Part shown: piece by piece, positions 28,220 to 36,481 of the stretch
Layout: each line of letters opens with the position of its first letter
Position numbering within the stretch: position 1 is the stretch's first letter
Assembly (NCBI GenBank): GCA_902601455.1
Contig: CACKNC010000002.1
Coordinates: 1-64,000 of the forward strand
Origin: an uncultured Alphaproteobacteria bacterium
GTDB lineage: Bacteria > Pseudomonadota > Alphaproteobacteria > HIMB59 > GCA-002718135
DNA: 64,000 nucleotides
Direction: 5' to 3'
Made by a program: the position numbers and the translations under genes
The notes under the pieces: model-generated
What the model was told of the DNA's origin: nothing
The model's input: only the letters and a program-made list of their open reading frames with translations
The model's database searches: none

Positions 28220-28952
28220 TACGTTTTGATAAAAATGATTTAGAAAAGTACATAAATGGAGTATCTAAAAGAGCTATAAATATTCTTAGTATGTATGTTC
28301 CTAAAATGTATATCATTATCACATTATATAATGTTTCAGGGTCAGGATTTAATATAATCCAAGCTAATAAACTAAAAACAGTATTATCAATTAAAGATGA
28401 TAATATTGTGGAAAGGTTATTTCTAAGCCACAAAAAATTACTTTTTGTTACTCTTTTAATTATAGAATAAATCCACACATCAAAATATTGACTTGCTAAA
28501 TAAGCAATCATACTGGCAATAAAGAATCTTGACATTGGAGTAAAAACATTTGCCAAACTCTCCTGAGACCAATCACTTGAAGAGGGTGTAAATCCAATAG
28601 TTATTAACATTATTGTTGTCATAAATAAAAAACCAGCGAAACCTATTAGTACATTTTTTTTAGCTTTTTCTTTTCCAAAATGCTCTGATAAAATGTCTGT
28701 ACATAAAAATGTTGAAGCAAATAATATCGTTCCAAGAGCAACAGGTTCTGGAGAATAAAAAAAATCTACAGTTTTTAAAACTTGAATATTTCCAATTATA
28801 ATTGCCAATGCTGAGTAAACATAAAGACCAACATAACCAAATAACCTCAAAAAAACTAAAATGGATGAAAAACATAAAAACAACATTATCAACCATAGTA
28901 CAAAAGTATTAAATGAACTTAAGTATGACGTAAAACTAGTGAAGAAATCCAT
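28212..28952 (-). CDS. Queuosine-precursor transporter (YhhQ/VUT family)
   Basis: A 246-residue membrane protein with six or more hydrophobic segments, beginning FVLWLIMLFLCFSSILVFL. The DUF165/VUT signature FLCTDILSEHFGKEKAKK lies about a third of the way in. E. coli YhhQ imports preQ0 and preQ1. Overlap with tgt by eight bases makes the function persuasive: imported precursor feeds the transglycosylase. It is the first gene of the pair; rpmB lies 8 bases upstream on the same strand. Confidence 0.9.
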   Translation of the reverse strand: MDFFTSFTSYLSSFNTFVLWLIMLFLCFSSILVFLRLFGYVGLYVYSALAIIIGNIQVLKTVDFFYSPEPVALGTILFASTFLCTDILSEHFGKEKAKKNVLIGFAGFLFMTTIMLITIGFTPSSSDWSQESLANVFTPMSRFFIASMIAYLASQYFDVWIYSIIKRVTKSNFLWLRNNLSTILSSLIDNTVFSLLAWIILNPDPETLYNVIMIYILGTYILRIFIALLDTPFMYFSKSFLSKRND

Positions 28953-28960
28953 AAATAGGA

Positions 28961-29242
28961 TTAGTTGATTTTACTAAGTATTGTTTTTTTTAGTTTTTTA
29001 GCTTTTACAGGAAGCTTATTGCTAGGAGTAGAAACTAAAAAATCATCTAGACCGCCTTTTTTTTCAACAGTTCTAATAGTGCTTGCTGCAACTTTTAGTT
29101 GAATTTTTTGGCCTAGTTTTTCACTTATAAATGTTATCTTTTGAAGATTTGGCAAAAATCTTCTTTTTGTCCTATTTTTTGCATGACTTACGTTATTCCC
29201 TGTTTGAAAGGATTTACCAGTTAGTTCACATTTCATAGACAT
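28961..29242 (-). CDS. rpmB: Ribosomal protein bL28
   Basis: A 93-residue, highly basic protein matching L28: MKCELTGKSFQTGNNVSHAK, then NRTKRRFLPNLQKITF and the C-terminal RTVEKKGGLDDFL. Slightly longer than the E. coli form, as usual in alphaproteobacteria. Translation could begin at either of two in-frame ATGs two codons apart. The 44-base gap upstream separates it from the HAD gene. Confidence 0.96.
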   Translation of the reverse strand: MSMKCELTGKSFQTGNNVSHAKNRTKRRFLPNLQKITFISEKLGQKIQLKVAASTIRTVEKKGGLDDFLVSTPSNKLPVKAKKLKKTILSKIN

Positions 29243-29286
29243 AATAAATGGGTTAGTAAATATATCTGATTAATTGTCAAGCAAAG

Positions 29287-30159
29287 TTAGATATTAAAAT
29301 TTTCACAAATATATGTTGGACTAAAATGCCATCTACTATTATCTTGTATCTTTTTCAGGCCAATTTCAAGGTTATTTTCAAATAAATCTTTGTGAATACC
29401 TGTGGCTATCAAGACACTATCTATAGAAAAATTATTTGCTCCCAAAATGTCATGGTCTAATGAGTCCCCAATAGCTACTACTCTTGATTTATTTAAATTT
29501 TTAATTTTTTTACAAGACTCTTGATAAATTTCTTTAGATGGTTTTCCAAGAATAATAACTTTACCTCCCATATGAGTATACAAATCAGCAATTGTTCCCA
29601 TACAGTAAATATTTTTTCCATTATTTTTTTCAATTGTTATAAAATCAGGGTTAGCACAAAACATTACCAACTTTTTATCCAATGCATTTTTTAGAACTGG
29701 AATATAATCAATAGGTTCAGTTTTATTAAAAGGGGTGCATGCTAGAATAAAATTAGACTCATTAATATTTGATACAAAGTTAAATTTATCCAATTTATTT
29801 CTAAATTCTATATCTTCATTTTTAGTATTGTCACAGATATGGTAACAGTTTTTTAAATCATTTCCATAATTATCAATACATTTGTTTATTTCTTGCCAAA
29901 TCATTTCTCCACTTGTCATAACTTCTATAAAATGATTTTTATTAAAACCCAGGCTGTTTAATCTATTTATAGAACTAATTTTTCTTTTTGAAGAATTAGA
30001 AATAATAATTAATTTTTTATTTTCTTTAACCAATTTTTCAACTGAGCTAATTGCATGATTATATCCATAATTACCATCATGCATTACCCCCCATTGATCC
30101 AAAATAAATACATCATAAAGTGACATAATATCGCTGATACTATTTATTAGTTTTGTCAT
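29287..30159 (-). CDS. HAD-superfamily hydrolase, class IIA (TIGR01459)
   Basis: A 290-residue HAD phosphatase. Motif I is FILDQWGVMHDGNYG, the D-x-W-G-V variant that defines TIGR01459; motif II is IISNSSK; motif III/IV lies around KPSKEIYQ and AIGDSLDHDILGANN. Substrate unknown. Its ATG shares a TAATG junction with the pyrD stop, so it is the last gene of the marR-lysK-pyrD unit, with a possible nucleotide-related role inferred only from that position. Confidence 0.88.
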   Translation of the reverse strand: MTKLINSISDIMSLYDVFILDQWGVMHDGNYGYNHAISSVEKLVKENKKLIIISNSSKRKISSINRLNSLGFNKNHFIEVMTSGEMIWQEINKCIDNYGNDLKNCYHICDNTKNEDIEFRNKLDKFNFVSNINESNFILACTPFNKTEPIDYIPVLKNALDKKLVMFCANPDFITIEKNNGKNIYCMGTIADLYTHMGGKVIILGKPSKEIYQESCKKIKNLNKSRVVAIGDSLDHDILGANNFSIDSVLIATGIHKDLFENNLEIGLKKIQDNSRWHFSPTYICENFNI

Positions 30160-31211
30160 TAAGAAGATTTACCTATTGCTTCAGATATATTTTTATAACC
30201 ATCAGTTAATACGAGACCATTAAGTTCTCTTATAATTTTACTTATTACTTGTGGACCTTGATACACTAAGGCAGTGTAAAGCTGGACAAGACTAGCTCCA
30301 GCTTTAATTTTCTCATAGCATTCATTACCGTTGGAAATACCACCTACTCCAATGAGAGGTATTTGACCATTTGTAAGTGAATACATTTTTTTAAGAATTA
30401 GAGTTGAGTCTATAAATATGGGCTTTCCACTTAGCCCTCCTAATTCATTTTTAAATATAGAAATTAGAGAATTTGGCCTTTTAAGAGTTGAGTTTGATAT
30501 AATCAATCCATTTACATTGTTAGCTAAGGACATAAGTGCAATATCTCTTAACTGCTCATCTTCTAAGTCAGGGGAAATTTTTATAAATATTGGTTTATTA
30601 TTTAACTGCTCGACCTCATTTTGTTTTTTTTGTATTTTTTTAACCAAATTTTCAATTCTACCACGAAGTTGTAAATCTCGTAAACCGGGAGTATTTGGTG
30701 AGGAAATATTAATCGTTATATAATTTCCATAATTTCCAAGTTTATCAATGCAATAAATATAATCATCAATATCATTTTCAGTAGTTTTATTTTTACCAAT
30801 ATTTATACCAACAACTCCACTTAAATATTCATTTTCATAAAATGATCTTAAATTTTTTAAAATTTTTTCACTTCCAGAATTATTAAAACCAAGATGATTT
30901 ATAATAGCTTCATCTTCTTTTAATCTAAAAACTCTTGGTTTTTGATTACCTTTCTGAGATTTAGGTGTAATTGTTCCAACTTCAACAAAACCAAATCCAT
31001 AAGATAACATTGATTTTATTACTTCAGCATTCTTGTCAAAACCAGCTGCCAATCCTATAGGATTAACAAAATCTATGCCTAAAATAGTTTGTTTTAATGC
31101 ATTATATTGTTCAATTTTTTTTCTAGAAATAGATAAGCTAGATTTTAATAATTTTATTGTTATTTGATGAGCTGTTTCGGGAGGTAATAATCTTAATAAA
31201 TTAATTAACAT
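30159..31211 (-). CDS. pyrD: Dihydroorotate dehydrogenase (quinone), class 2
   Basis: Oxidises dihydroorotate to orotate on the inner membrane, passing electrons to ubiquinone. The N-terminal helices (LRLLPPETAHQITIKLL) that form the quinone tunnel are present. FMN and substrate segments include NPIGLAAGFDKNAEVI and VEVGTITPKSQKGN, and the class 2 catalytic serine lies in NISSPNTPGLRDLQ. Length 350 is normal. Starts three bases after the lysK stop. Confidence 0.96.
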   Translation of the reverse strand: MLINLLRLLPPETAHQITIKLLKSSLSISRKKIEQYNALKQTILGIDFVNPIGLAAGFDKNAEVIKSMLSYGFGFVEVGTITPKSQKGNQKPRVFRLKEDEAIINHLGFNNSGSEKILKNLRSFYENEYLSGVVGINIGKNKTTENDIDDYIYCIDKLGNYGNYITINISSPNTPGLRDLQLRGRIENLVKKIQKKQNEVEQLNNKPIFIKISPDLEDEQLRDIALMSLANNVNGLIISNSTLKRPNSLISIFKNELGGLSGKPIFIDSTLILKKMYSLTNGQIPLIGVGGISNGNECYEKIKAGASLVQLYTALVYQGPQVISKIIRELNGLVLTDGYKNISEAIGKSS

Positions 31212-31214
31212 TCT

Positions 31215-32813
31215 TTATGGTTTGTGAAAATTAATCTTTTCTTCTATTATTTTGATAGTTTCCTGAATTCCATAAAGTTTAATAAATGAACCAAGTCTCG
31301 GACCTTGTTCTTGTCCCAGTATAACTTGATAAACTAATTTAAAAAAATCTTTTAAATTGTCGAATTGATTTTTTTTTCCAACTTCATATAGAAGAGTTTG
31401 AATTTCTTCAGCGCTATCTGTTTCAGTGATCTCAGATTTTAAAACATTGAGTATGTCTTGAAATACAATTTTATTATCACTGTTAACTTCTAAATATTTT
31501 TTGTTTGGTAAAACAAAATCATTATAATAATTTATAGCGTAATCAATCAACTTATCAAATTCTGGATTTGATGATGGACTTAAATTTGTATCGTATTGGT
31601 TGACAAAATTCCATATAATATTTTTGTCATCAGTATTGCATATACTTACAAGATTAGTGAGTGAATTAAACGTAATATCTGATTTAAAAAATTTTGGATT
31701 ACCTGCATGAATATGCCATATTGGGCTATCAATTTTTTTAATAGATTCTAATTTTTCATATCCATTGTAATGAGCTATATACTCGTCAACAGTTTTAGGA
31801 ATAACATCAAAAAAAAGTTTTTTGGCAGATTTGGGTTTTTGAAACATGTACAATGATAAACTCTCAGGTGAACCGTATCTTAGCCATTCATCTACACTAA
31901 TACCATTTCCTACAGATTTTGATATTTTCTCACCTTTTTCATCTAGGAACATCTCATAAATCAGATTTACCGGGGATTTTTTTCCAATCGCTTTACAAAT
32001 TTTTGAAGCCAAATCAACACTTTCAGTTAGATCCTTCCCACACATTTCATAATCTACTCCTAGTGCCATCCAACGCATAGCCCAATCTACTTTCCATTGT
32101 AATTTACAATTTCCACCAGTTACCAAAACTTCAACCTTTTTTTGATTTACTGGTTCAGTATAAATTACACTTTTACTTTTTGGTCTATATTCATCTATTT
32201 GAACTTGCAAAACATTTCCTGATTTTTCACTAATTGGCAAAAAAGGACTATAAGTACTTTTTCTCTCTTTTCTTAAAGTAGGTAAAATTATCTGAAGAAT
32301 TTTTTCATAATTTTCTAAGATTTCAACTATAGTATTATCAAAAAAACCAGATTTATAAGTTTCAGTTGAACTTACAAAATCATAATCAAATTTAAAAGCA
32401 TCTAAAAAAGATTTTAATTTTGCATTATTGTGATGCCCAAAACTCTCATATTTTTCAAAAGGGTCAGGGATAGCAGTTAATGGCTTGCCAATATTTTCAC
32501 TGAGCATTTTTTTATTTGGAACGTTATCCGGAACTTTGCGTAATCCATCCATGTCATCTGAAAATGTAATCATTTTTGTAGGACATTCTACAAATGCCAT
32601 AAGTGCGTTTCTTACCATGGTTGTTCTTACAACTTCTCCAAAAGTTCCAATATGCGGCAATCCAGAAGGGCCATAACCTGTTTCAAGTAAGATATGGCCT
32701 TTTTTTGGAGTTTTAAAATTTATTAAACCTCCATTCCTTTTCAAAATTTGTTGAGCCTCTTTGAAAGGCCAAGATTTTAAATCATTGAAATTCTCAATAT
32801 TAATTTTATTCAT
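31215..32813 (-). CDS. lysK: Lysine-tRNA ligase, class I
   Basis: Class I (archaeal-type) lysyl-tRNA synthetase of 532 residues, the form used by many alphaproteobacteria instead of class II LysS. The HIGH motif is GPSGLPHIGTFGE, and the KMSKS equivalent is GEKISKSVGNG. A zinc-free helix bundle at the C terminus binds the anticodon. It follows marR with an eight-base overlap and precedes pyrD by three bases, so a MarR-type repressor, a tRNA synthetase and a pyrimidine gene appear to form one transcript. Confidence 0.95.
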   Translation of the reverse strand: MNKINIENFNDLKSWPFKEAQQILKRNGGLINFKTPKKGHILLETGYGPSGLPHIGTFGEVVRTTMVRNALMAFVECPTKMITFSDDMDGLRKVPDNVPNKKMLSENIGKPLTAIPDPFEKYESFGHHNNAKLKSFLDAFKFDYDFVSSTETYKSGFFDNTIVEILENYEKILQIILPTLRKERKSTYSPFLPISEKSGNVLQVQIDEYRPKSKSVIYTEPVNQKKVEVLVTGGNCKLQWKVDWAMRWMALGVDYEMCGKDLTESVDLASKICKAIGKKSPVNLIYEMFLDEKGEKISKSVGNGISVDEWLRYGSPESLSLYMFQKPKSAKKLFFDVIPKTVDEYIAHYNGYEKLESIKKIDSPIWHIHAGNPKFFKSDITFNSLTNLVSICNTDDKNIIWNFVNQYDTNLSPSSNPEFDKLIDYAINYYNDFVLPNKKYLEVNSDNKIVFQDILNVLKSEITETDSAEEIQTLLYEVGKKNQFDNLKDFFKLVYQVILGQEQGPRLGSFIKLYGIQETIKIIEEKINFHKP

Positions 32814-33267
32814 TATAATTTGCTTTTATTCTTATTTTTTTACCCAATAACAATTTTAAAGAATTTGTGAAATTAAAAGTTTCTTCATTTAATTTTTTAA
32901 AAAAATTATTTTCAGTCGATATTATATCATCAATAATATTTTCAATAATGTTGATACCTTCATTAGTTAAAATTAATTTGTTAGACCTATTATCATTAGG
33001 AGTCATTTTTTTAATTAATTTTTTTTTTGCTAATTGAGACAATTTAGCACTTACTACAGATTTATCCATAAAAGAGTTATTAACAATATCAATTTGATTA
33101 ATATTATCAGAAATATTTGACAAATAATAAATTGTTTCAATTATCAAATACTCATTAAATGAAATATTATATTTCGATAGTTTGTTTCTTAATTTAGATT
33201 GCCAAAGATTAGATATCTGCCAAATCAATAAACCAATTCTATTCTCATTTAGAGAAGTGTCTGCCAT
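32806..33267 (-). CDS. MarR-family transcriptional regulator
   Basis: A 153-residue winged-helix regulator. The dimerisation helix (IGLLIWQISNLWQSKLRN) is followed by the winged helix DIVNNSFMDKSVVSAKLS, and the wing KKMTPNDNRSNKLILT. MarR proteins bind palindromic operators as dimers and release on binding small phenolic or lipid ligands or on thiol oxidation; the signal here is unknown. Two identical palindromes lie right at its start, indicating autoregulation and control of the downstream lysK-pyrD-HAD genes. Confidence 0.92.
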   Translation of the reverse strand: MADTSLNENRIGLLIWQISNLWQSKLRNKLSKYNISFNEYLIIETIYYLSNISDNINQIDIVNNSFMDKSVVSAKLSQLAKKKLIKKMTPNDNRSNKLILTNEGINIIENIIDDIISTENNFFKKLNEETFNFTNSLKLLLGKKIRIKANYNE

Positions 33268-33293
33268 TTGTATACAAACTATTTGTATACAAA
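33267..33293. promoter_or_regulatory. Tandem palindromic operator at marR
   Basis: Two identical 12-base perfect palindromes TTTGTATACAAA occupy 33267-33278 and 33282-33293, 15 bases centre to centre, inside a 14-base direct repeat. The proximal one touches the first base of the marR start codon. A further half-like TTTGTAA lies at 33303-33309. This spacing and position fit a MarR dimer operator that blocks transcription and translation initiation. The protein-to-site link is inferred from location. Confidence 0.75.
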
Positions 33294-33310
33294 CAATTAA
33301 AGTTTGTAAA
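33284..33310 (-). promoter_or_regulatory. Possible sigma-70 promoter of marR-lysK-pyrD-HAD
   Basis: On the minus strand TTTACA (33310-33305) is followed after 15 bases by TATACA (33289-33284), which is the core of the distal palindrome. A repressor bound there would cover the -10 box. The spacing is a little short, so this is a weak call. Confidence 0.35.
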
Positions 33311-33339
33311 GTATTTTTTAAAAAAATTATTGATTTTAT

Positions 33340-33648
33340 CTATTCTGGTGCCAATTCAAGCTCGAGTCCATCAAGTTCTTCATTTAGATGGATTTGACAG
33401 CTCAGTCTTGAATTTTTTTTAACATCAAAAGCTTGATCTAGCATTGACTCCTCATCATCATCTATCGGGTCAATTCTGTTTAGCCATTTGTCATCAATAT
33501 AAACATGGCACGTGGCGCATGCACAACATCCGCCACAGGCTGCTTCTATGTCAATACCTTCATCTCTTATAATTTCCATCAAAGTTGAGCTGGTATCAGC
33601 TTCTAATATCTGCTTATTGCCATCTCTATCTGTTACTAAAATTTTCAT
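33340..33648 (-). CDS. [2Fe-2S] ferredoxin, adrenodoxin type
   Basis: A 102-residue electron carrier. The four cluster cysteines are in EAACGGCCACATCHVYI (first three in CxxxxxCxxC spacing) and RLSCQIHL. The loop NRIDPIDDDEESMLDQAFDV is typical of the adrenodoxin/FdxB/Yah1 class that works in iron-sulfur assembly and with cytochrome P450 or heme A enzymes, rather than plant-type ferredoxins. It follows the reductase gene with a four-base overlap. Confidence 0.94.
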   Translation of the reverse strand: MKILVTDRDGNKQILEADTSSTLMEIIRDEGIDIEAACGGCCACATCHVYIDDKWLNRIDPIDDDEESMLDQAFDVKKNSRLSCQIHLNEELDGLELELAPE

Positions 33649-34661
33649 GTTGAAGAAAGTTTTTTTTGGAGCTCTTTTGATGAAGTTGTATATCGAAATA
33701 TATTTTTTTTATCAGGAAAACAATATTTAAAACATTCTTGAGCCATGAGAGCCGCTTCATGAAAACCAGATAAAATTAATTTTAATTTTCCTGGGTAAAT
33801 ATTTATATCTCCTATAGCAAAAATAGAAGGGATAGATGTCTCAAATTTTTCAGTATCAACCTTAATTAAGTTTTCATCTAAATTAAGCCCCCAATTAGCA
33901 ATTGGTCCAAGTTCCATTTTTAAACCAAAGAATGGAAGCAAATAATCAACTTCAAAATCTTCCATCTCGTCATTGTTTTGAATAATTACTTTTATTTTGT
34001 CATTTTTTAAATCTTCAATACCTTGTATTTGTCCTAATAAAAAATTGAGTTTTTTATTTTTTTCTAAATCTAGCATTCTTGAAACAGAGTCTGGAGAAGC
34101 TTTAAATTCCTTTCTTCTATGCATTAGAGTTACATTGGAAATTTTAGATAATTCATTTGTCCAATCTAATGCCGAGTCTCCTCCTCCAACAATTAATATT
34201 TTTTTACCTTCTAAAATAGATTTATTTCTAACCGCATATAAGATATTTTTTTCTTCAAGATGGTCAATATTTTTGATTGGTAGTTTACGAGGAACAAAGC
34301 TACCTGCTCCAGCAGCAATAACAATGCACTTAGCTTGAATAGATTTATTAAGACTGGTCATTATTAACCATTCGTTTGAGTCAAGTTTCTCAATCTTTTC
34401 AACTTGTTGGCTTAGATGGTATACTGGTTTAAACGGTTTTGCTTGAGCAAGGAGTTCATCTGTAAGTTCTTGACCAGATATAGAAACCCTAGAAGGAATG
34501 TCATATATTGGTTTTTCTGGATATAATTCTGCACATTGTCCCCCCGGCTTATTTAAATTGTCAATTACATGACATGAGATATTCAATAACCCTAGTTCAA
34601 AAATTGCAAATAAACCGACAGGTCCTGCACCAATAATGACTACATCAGTTTTTTCAATCAT
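33645..34661 (-). CDS. Ferredoxin-NADP+ reductase, thioredoxin-reductase-like (YumC type)
   Basis: A 338-residue FAD/NADPH flavoprotein. FAD site: VVIIGAGPVGLFAIFELG; second loop LNKPGGQCAELYPEKPIYD; NADPH site ILIVGGGDSALDWTNEL; C-terminal FAD loop SIFAIGDINIYPGKLKL. The CxxC of thioredoxin reductase is absent, as expected for the YumC/TrxR-like ferredoxin reductases. I chose the ATG giving MIEKTDVVIIGAG, since an upstream ATG would extend into the divergent ctaA start. Coupled to the ferredoxin gene by a four-base overlap. Confidence 0.92.
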   Translation of the reverse strand: MIEKTDVVIIGAGPVGLFAIFELGLLNISCHVIDNLNKPGGQCAELYPEKPIYDIPSRVSISGQELTDELLAQAKPFKPVYHLSQQVEKIEKLDSNEWLIMTSLNKSIQAKCIVIAAGAGSFVPRKLPIKNIDHLEEKNILYAVRNKSILEGKKILIVGGGDSALDWTNELSKISNVTLMHRRKEFKASPDSVSRMLDLEKNKKLNFLLGQIQGIEDLKNDKIKVIIQNNDEMEDFEVDYLLPFFGLKMELGPIANWGLNLDENLIKVDTEKFETSIPSIFAIGDINIYPGKLKLILSGFHEAALMAQECFKYCFPDKKNIFRYTTSSKELQKKLSST

Positions 34662-34712
34662 GGCATTTAAATAACAACTTTTATTACTATTTCTATAGAA
34701 TATATTAATATT

Positions 34713-35756
34713 ATGCAATTTACCGAACTAAATCAAATTTATAAAAATTCTGTGATGTTGTGGTTATTAACCTTAACTTTTATGGTTTTCTTAATAATTA
34801 TTATTGGCGGCTTGACTAGGTTAACTGACTCTGGTCTATCTATGGTAGATTGGCAACCTATTCTTGGAACTATACCGCCCTTAAATAACAGTCAATGGTT
34901 AGAAGTTTTTAATGATTATAAATTAACTCCTGAGTATCTCTATGTTAATAAAAATATGAATCTTGAAGAGTTCAAATATATTTTTTGGTGGGAGTGGTTC
35001 CATAGATTTTTTGCCAGATTAATAGGAGTAATTTTTATTATTCCTTTTCTTTATTTTTTAATTAAAAAAAATCTTAACTCTTTTCTCTTCAAAAGGTTTT
35101 TGGCAATATTCAGTTTAGGTCTTTTACAGGCACTGGTTGGTTGGTGGATGGTTAAAAGCGGTCTATCGGATGACCCATATGTAAGCCCATATAGGCTTAC
35201 ATTTCACCTAACAAATGCAGTTATCATATACGCATTACTATTATGGACCTCAATTGAATATTATCATTTGAAAAGTACCAACTTTATTAGTATTGAATCA
35301 AAAAGTGCTTTAATTTTGATATCAATAATTTTAGTATTTGTTACAATCTTAAGTGGTGGCTTCATGGCTGGCTCCCATGCTGGTCAATCTTTTAACACTT
35401 ATCCTTTAATGAATGGCAAAATTATACCAGATGATATTTATTTAGAAGATCTTGGTTTATTAAATATTTTTGAAAACACTGTAACAATTAATTTTAATCA
35501 TCGTTGGATTGCAACAATTACTTTTATCTACACGTTTTCTTTTTTTTCTTATTTGATCTTTAATAAAGTTATAAACTTATCTAATCAAATTATTATATTA
35601 GTTTTAACAATCTTAACCTTACAGTTTTTATTAGGTATAATGGCACTGCTTTCTAATGTTTCAATATACTACGGAAGTCTACATCAGACAAATTCAATAG
35701 CTTTGTTATCAATTCTATTATTTGCTTATTTTAAATCTAAAATTACAGGAGCTTAA
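34713..35756 (+). CDS. ctaA: Heme A synthase (COX15/CtaA)
   Basis: Oxidises the C8 methyl of heme O to the formyl of heme A, needed for cytochrome aa3 oxidase. The 347-residue protein has about eight membrane segments. Family segments include IIIGGLTRLTDSGLSMVDWQ near the N terminus, WWEWFHRFFARLIG with a heme-ligand His, LVGWWMVKSGL, and FNHRWIATITF. The form without a Cys-pair loop matches the alphaproteobacterial/mitochondrial COX15 class. Divergent from the ferredoxin reductase by 51 bases; mitochondrial Cox15 depends on the ferredoxin/reductase pair Yah1/Arh1. Confidence 0.93.
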   Translation: MQFTELNQIYKNSVMLWLLTLTFMVFLIIIIGGLTRLTDSGLSMVDWQPILGTIPPLNNSQWLEVFNDYKLTPEYLYVNKNMNLEEFKYIFWWEWFHRFFARLIGVIFIIPFLYFLIKKNLNSFLFKRFLAIFSLGLLQALVGWWMVKSGLSDDPYVSPYRLTFHLTNAVIIYALLLWTSIEYYHLKSTNFISIESKSALILISIILVFVTILSGGFMAGSHAGQSFNTYPLMNGKIIPDDIYLEDLGLLNIFENTVTINFNHRWIATITFIYTFSFFSYLIFNKVINLSNQIIILVLTILTLQFLLGIMALLSNVSIYYGSLHQTNSIALLSILLFAYFKSKITGA

Positions 35757-35757
35757 C

Positions 35758-36481
35758 ATGAAAAAGAAAATACTTATTTTTGGTGGTACAGGAGCGATAG
35801 GTTTCTCTATTGCAAAAAATTTAAAAAATCAGGGATATGATCCAATTATAATTTCTAGAAACAAAGAAGAATTAATAGAAAAATCTAAGGAAATTGATTG
35901 TAAATATGAGGTTTGTGATGTTTTAGAAATAAATCAAATTGAAGAAGTTTCAAAAAAAACATCATGAAGATATAATTGGACTGGCTTATTGTGTTGGTTC
36001 AATTAATTTAAGACCACTTAAAATAACTAAAGATGAAGATTTTTTAGATAGTTTTAAGATTAATACACTAGGAGCAATCAATACTGTTAAAAGCAACATC
36101 TCATTTCTAGCTAACAACAATGGTTCCGTGTTATTTTTTTCCACAATTGCTGTTCAGCAAGGATTTACAAATCATAGTATAGTTTCTTCTTCAAAAGGAG
36201 CAATTGAGGGTTTAACATTAAGTTTAGCTGCTGAATTTGCTCCTAAAATAAAAGTTAATTGTATAGCTCCAAGTTTAACTGACTCAAAAATGTCACAAAA
36301 GATGGTTAGCAATGAAACTATAAGAAAAGCTATAGAAAATATGCATCCGATACCTAAAATTGGCAATGGTGAAGATTTTGGAGATTTAGCTAGCTTTCTC
36401 TTAAGTCAAAAAAATAACTGGATTACTGGGCAAATATTCCATATTGATGGGGGAAGATCAACTTTAAGAATAAAAGCGTGA
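35758..36481 (+). pseudogene. SDR-family oxidoreductase interrupted by a frameshift in an A8 run
   Basis: Two abutting reading frames together give one short-chain dehydrogenase of about 240 residues. Frame one, from the ATG at 35758 with an AGGAG box upstream, carries the cofactor loop ILIFGGTGAIGFSIAKN and stops at 35967. Frame two carries the rest: YCVGSINLRPL, NNGSVLFFSTIAVQQG, SKGAIEGLTLSLAAEF and the C-terminal GQIFHIDGGRS. Dropping one A from the eight at 35952-35959 joins them exactly. It may be a sequencing or assembly error, a young pseudogene, or a gene rescued by slippage. The catalytic Tyr of YxxxK is Val here, as in a known SDR subgroup. Substrate unknown. The second frame ends in a GTGA overlap with the next gene. 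Confidence 0.85.
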
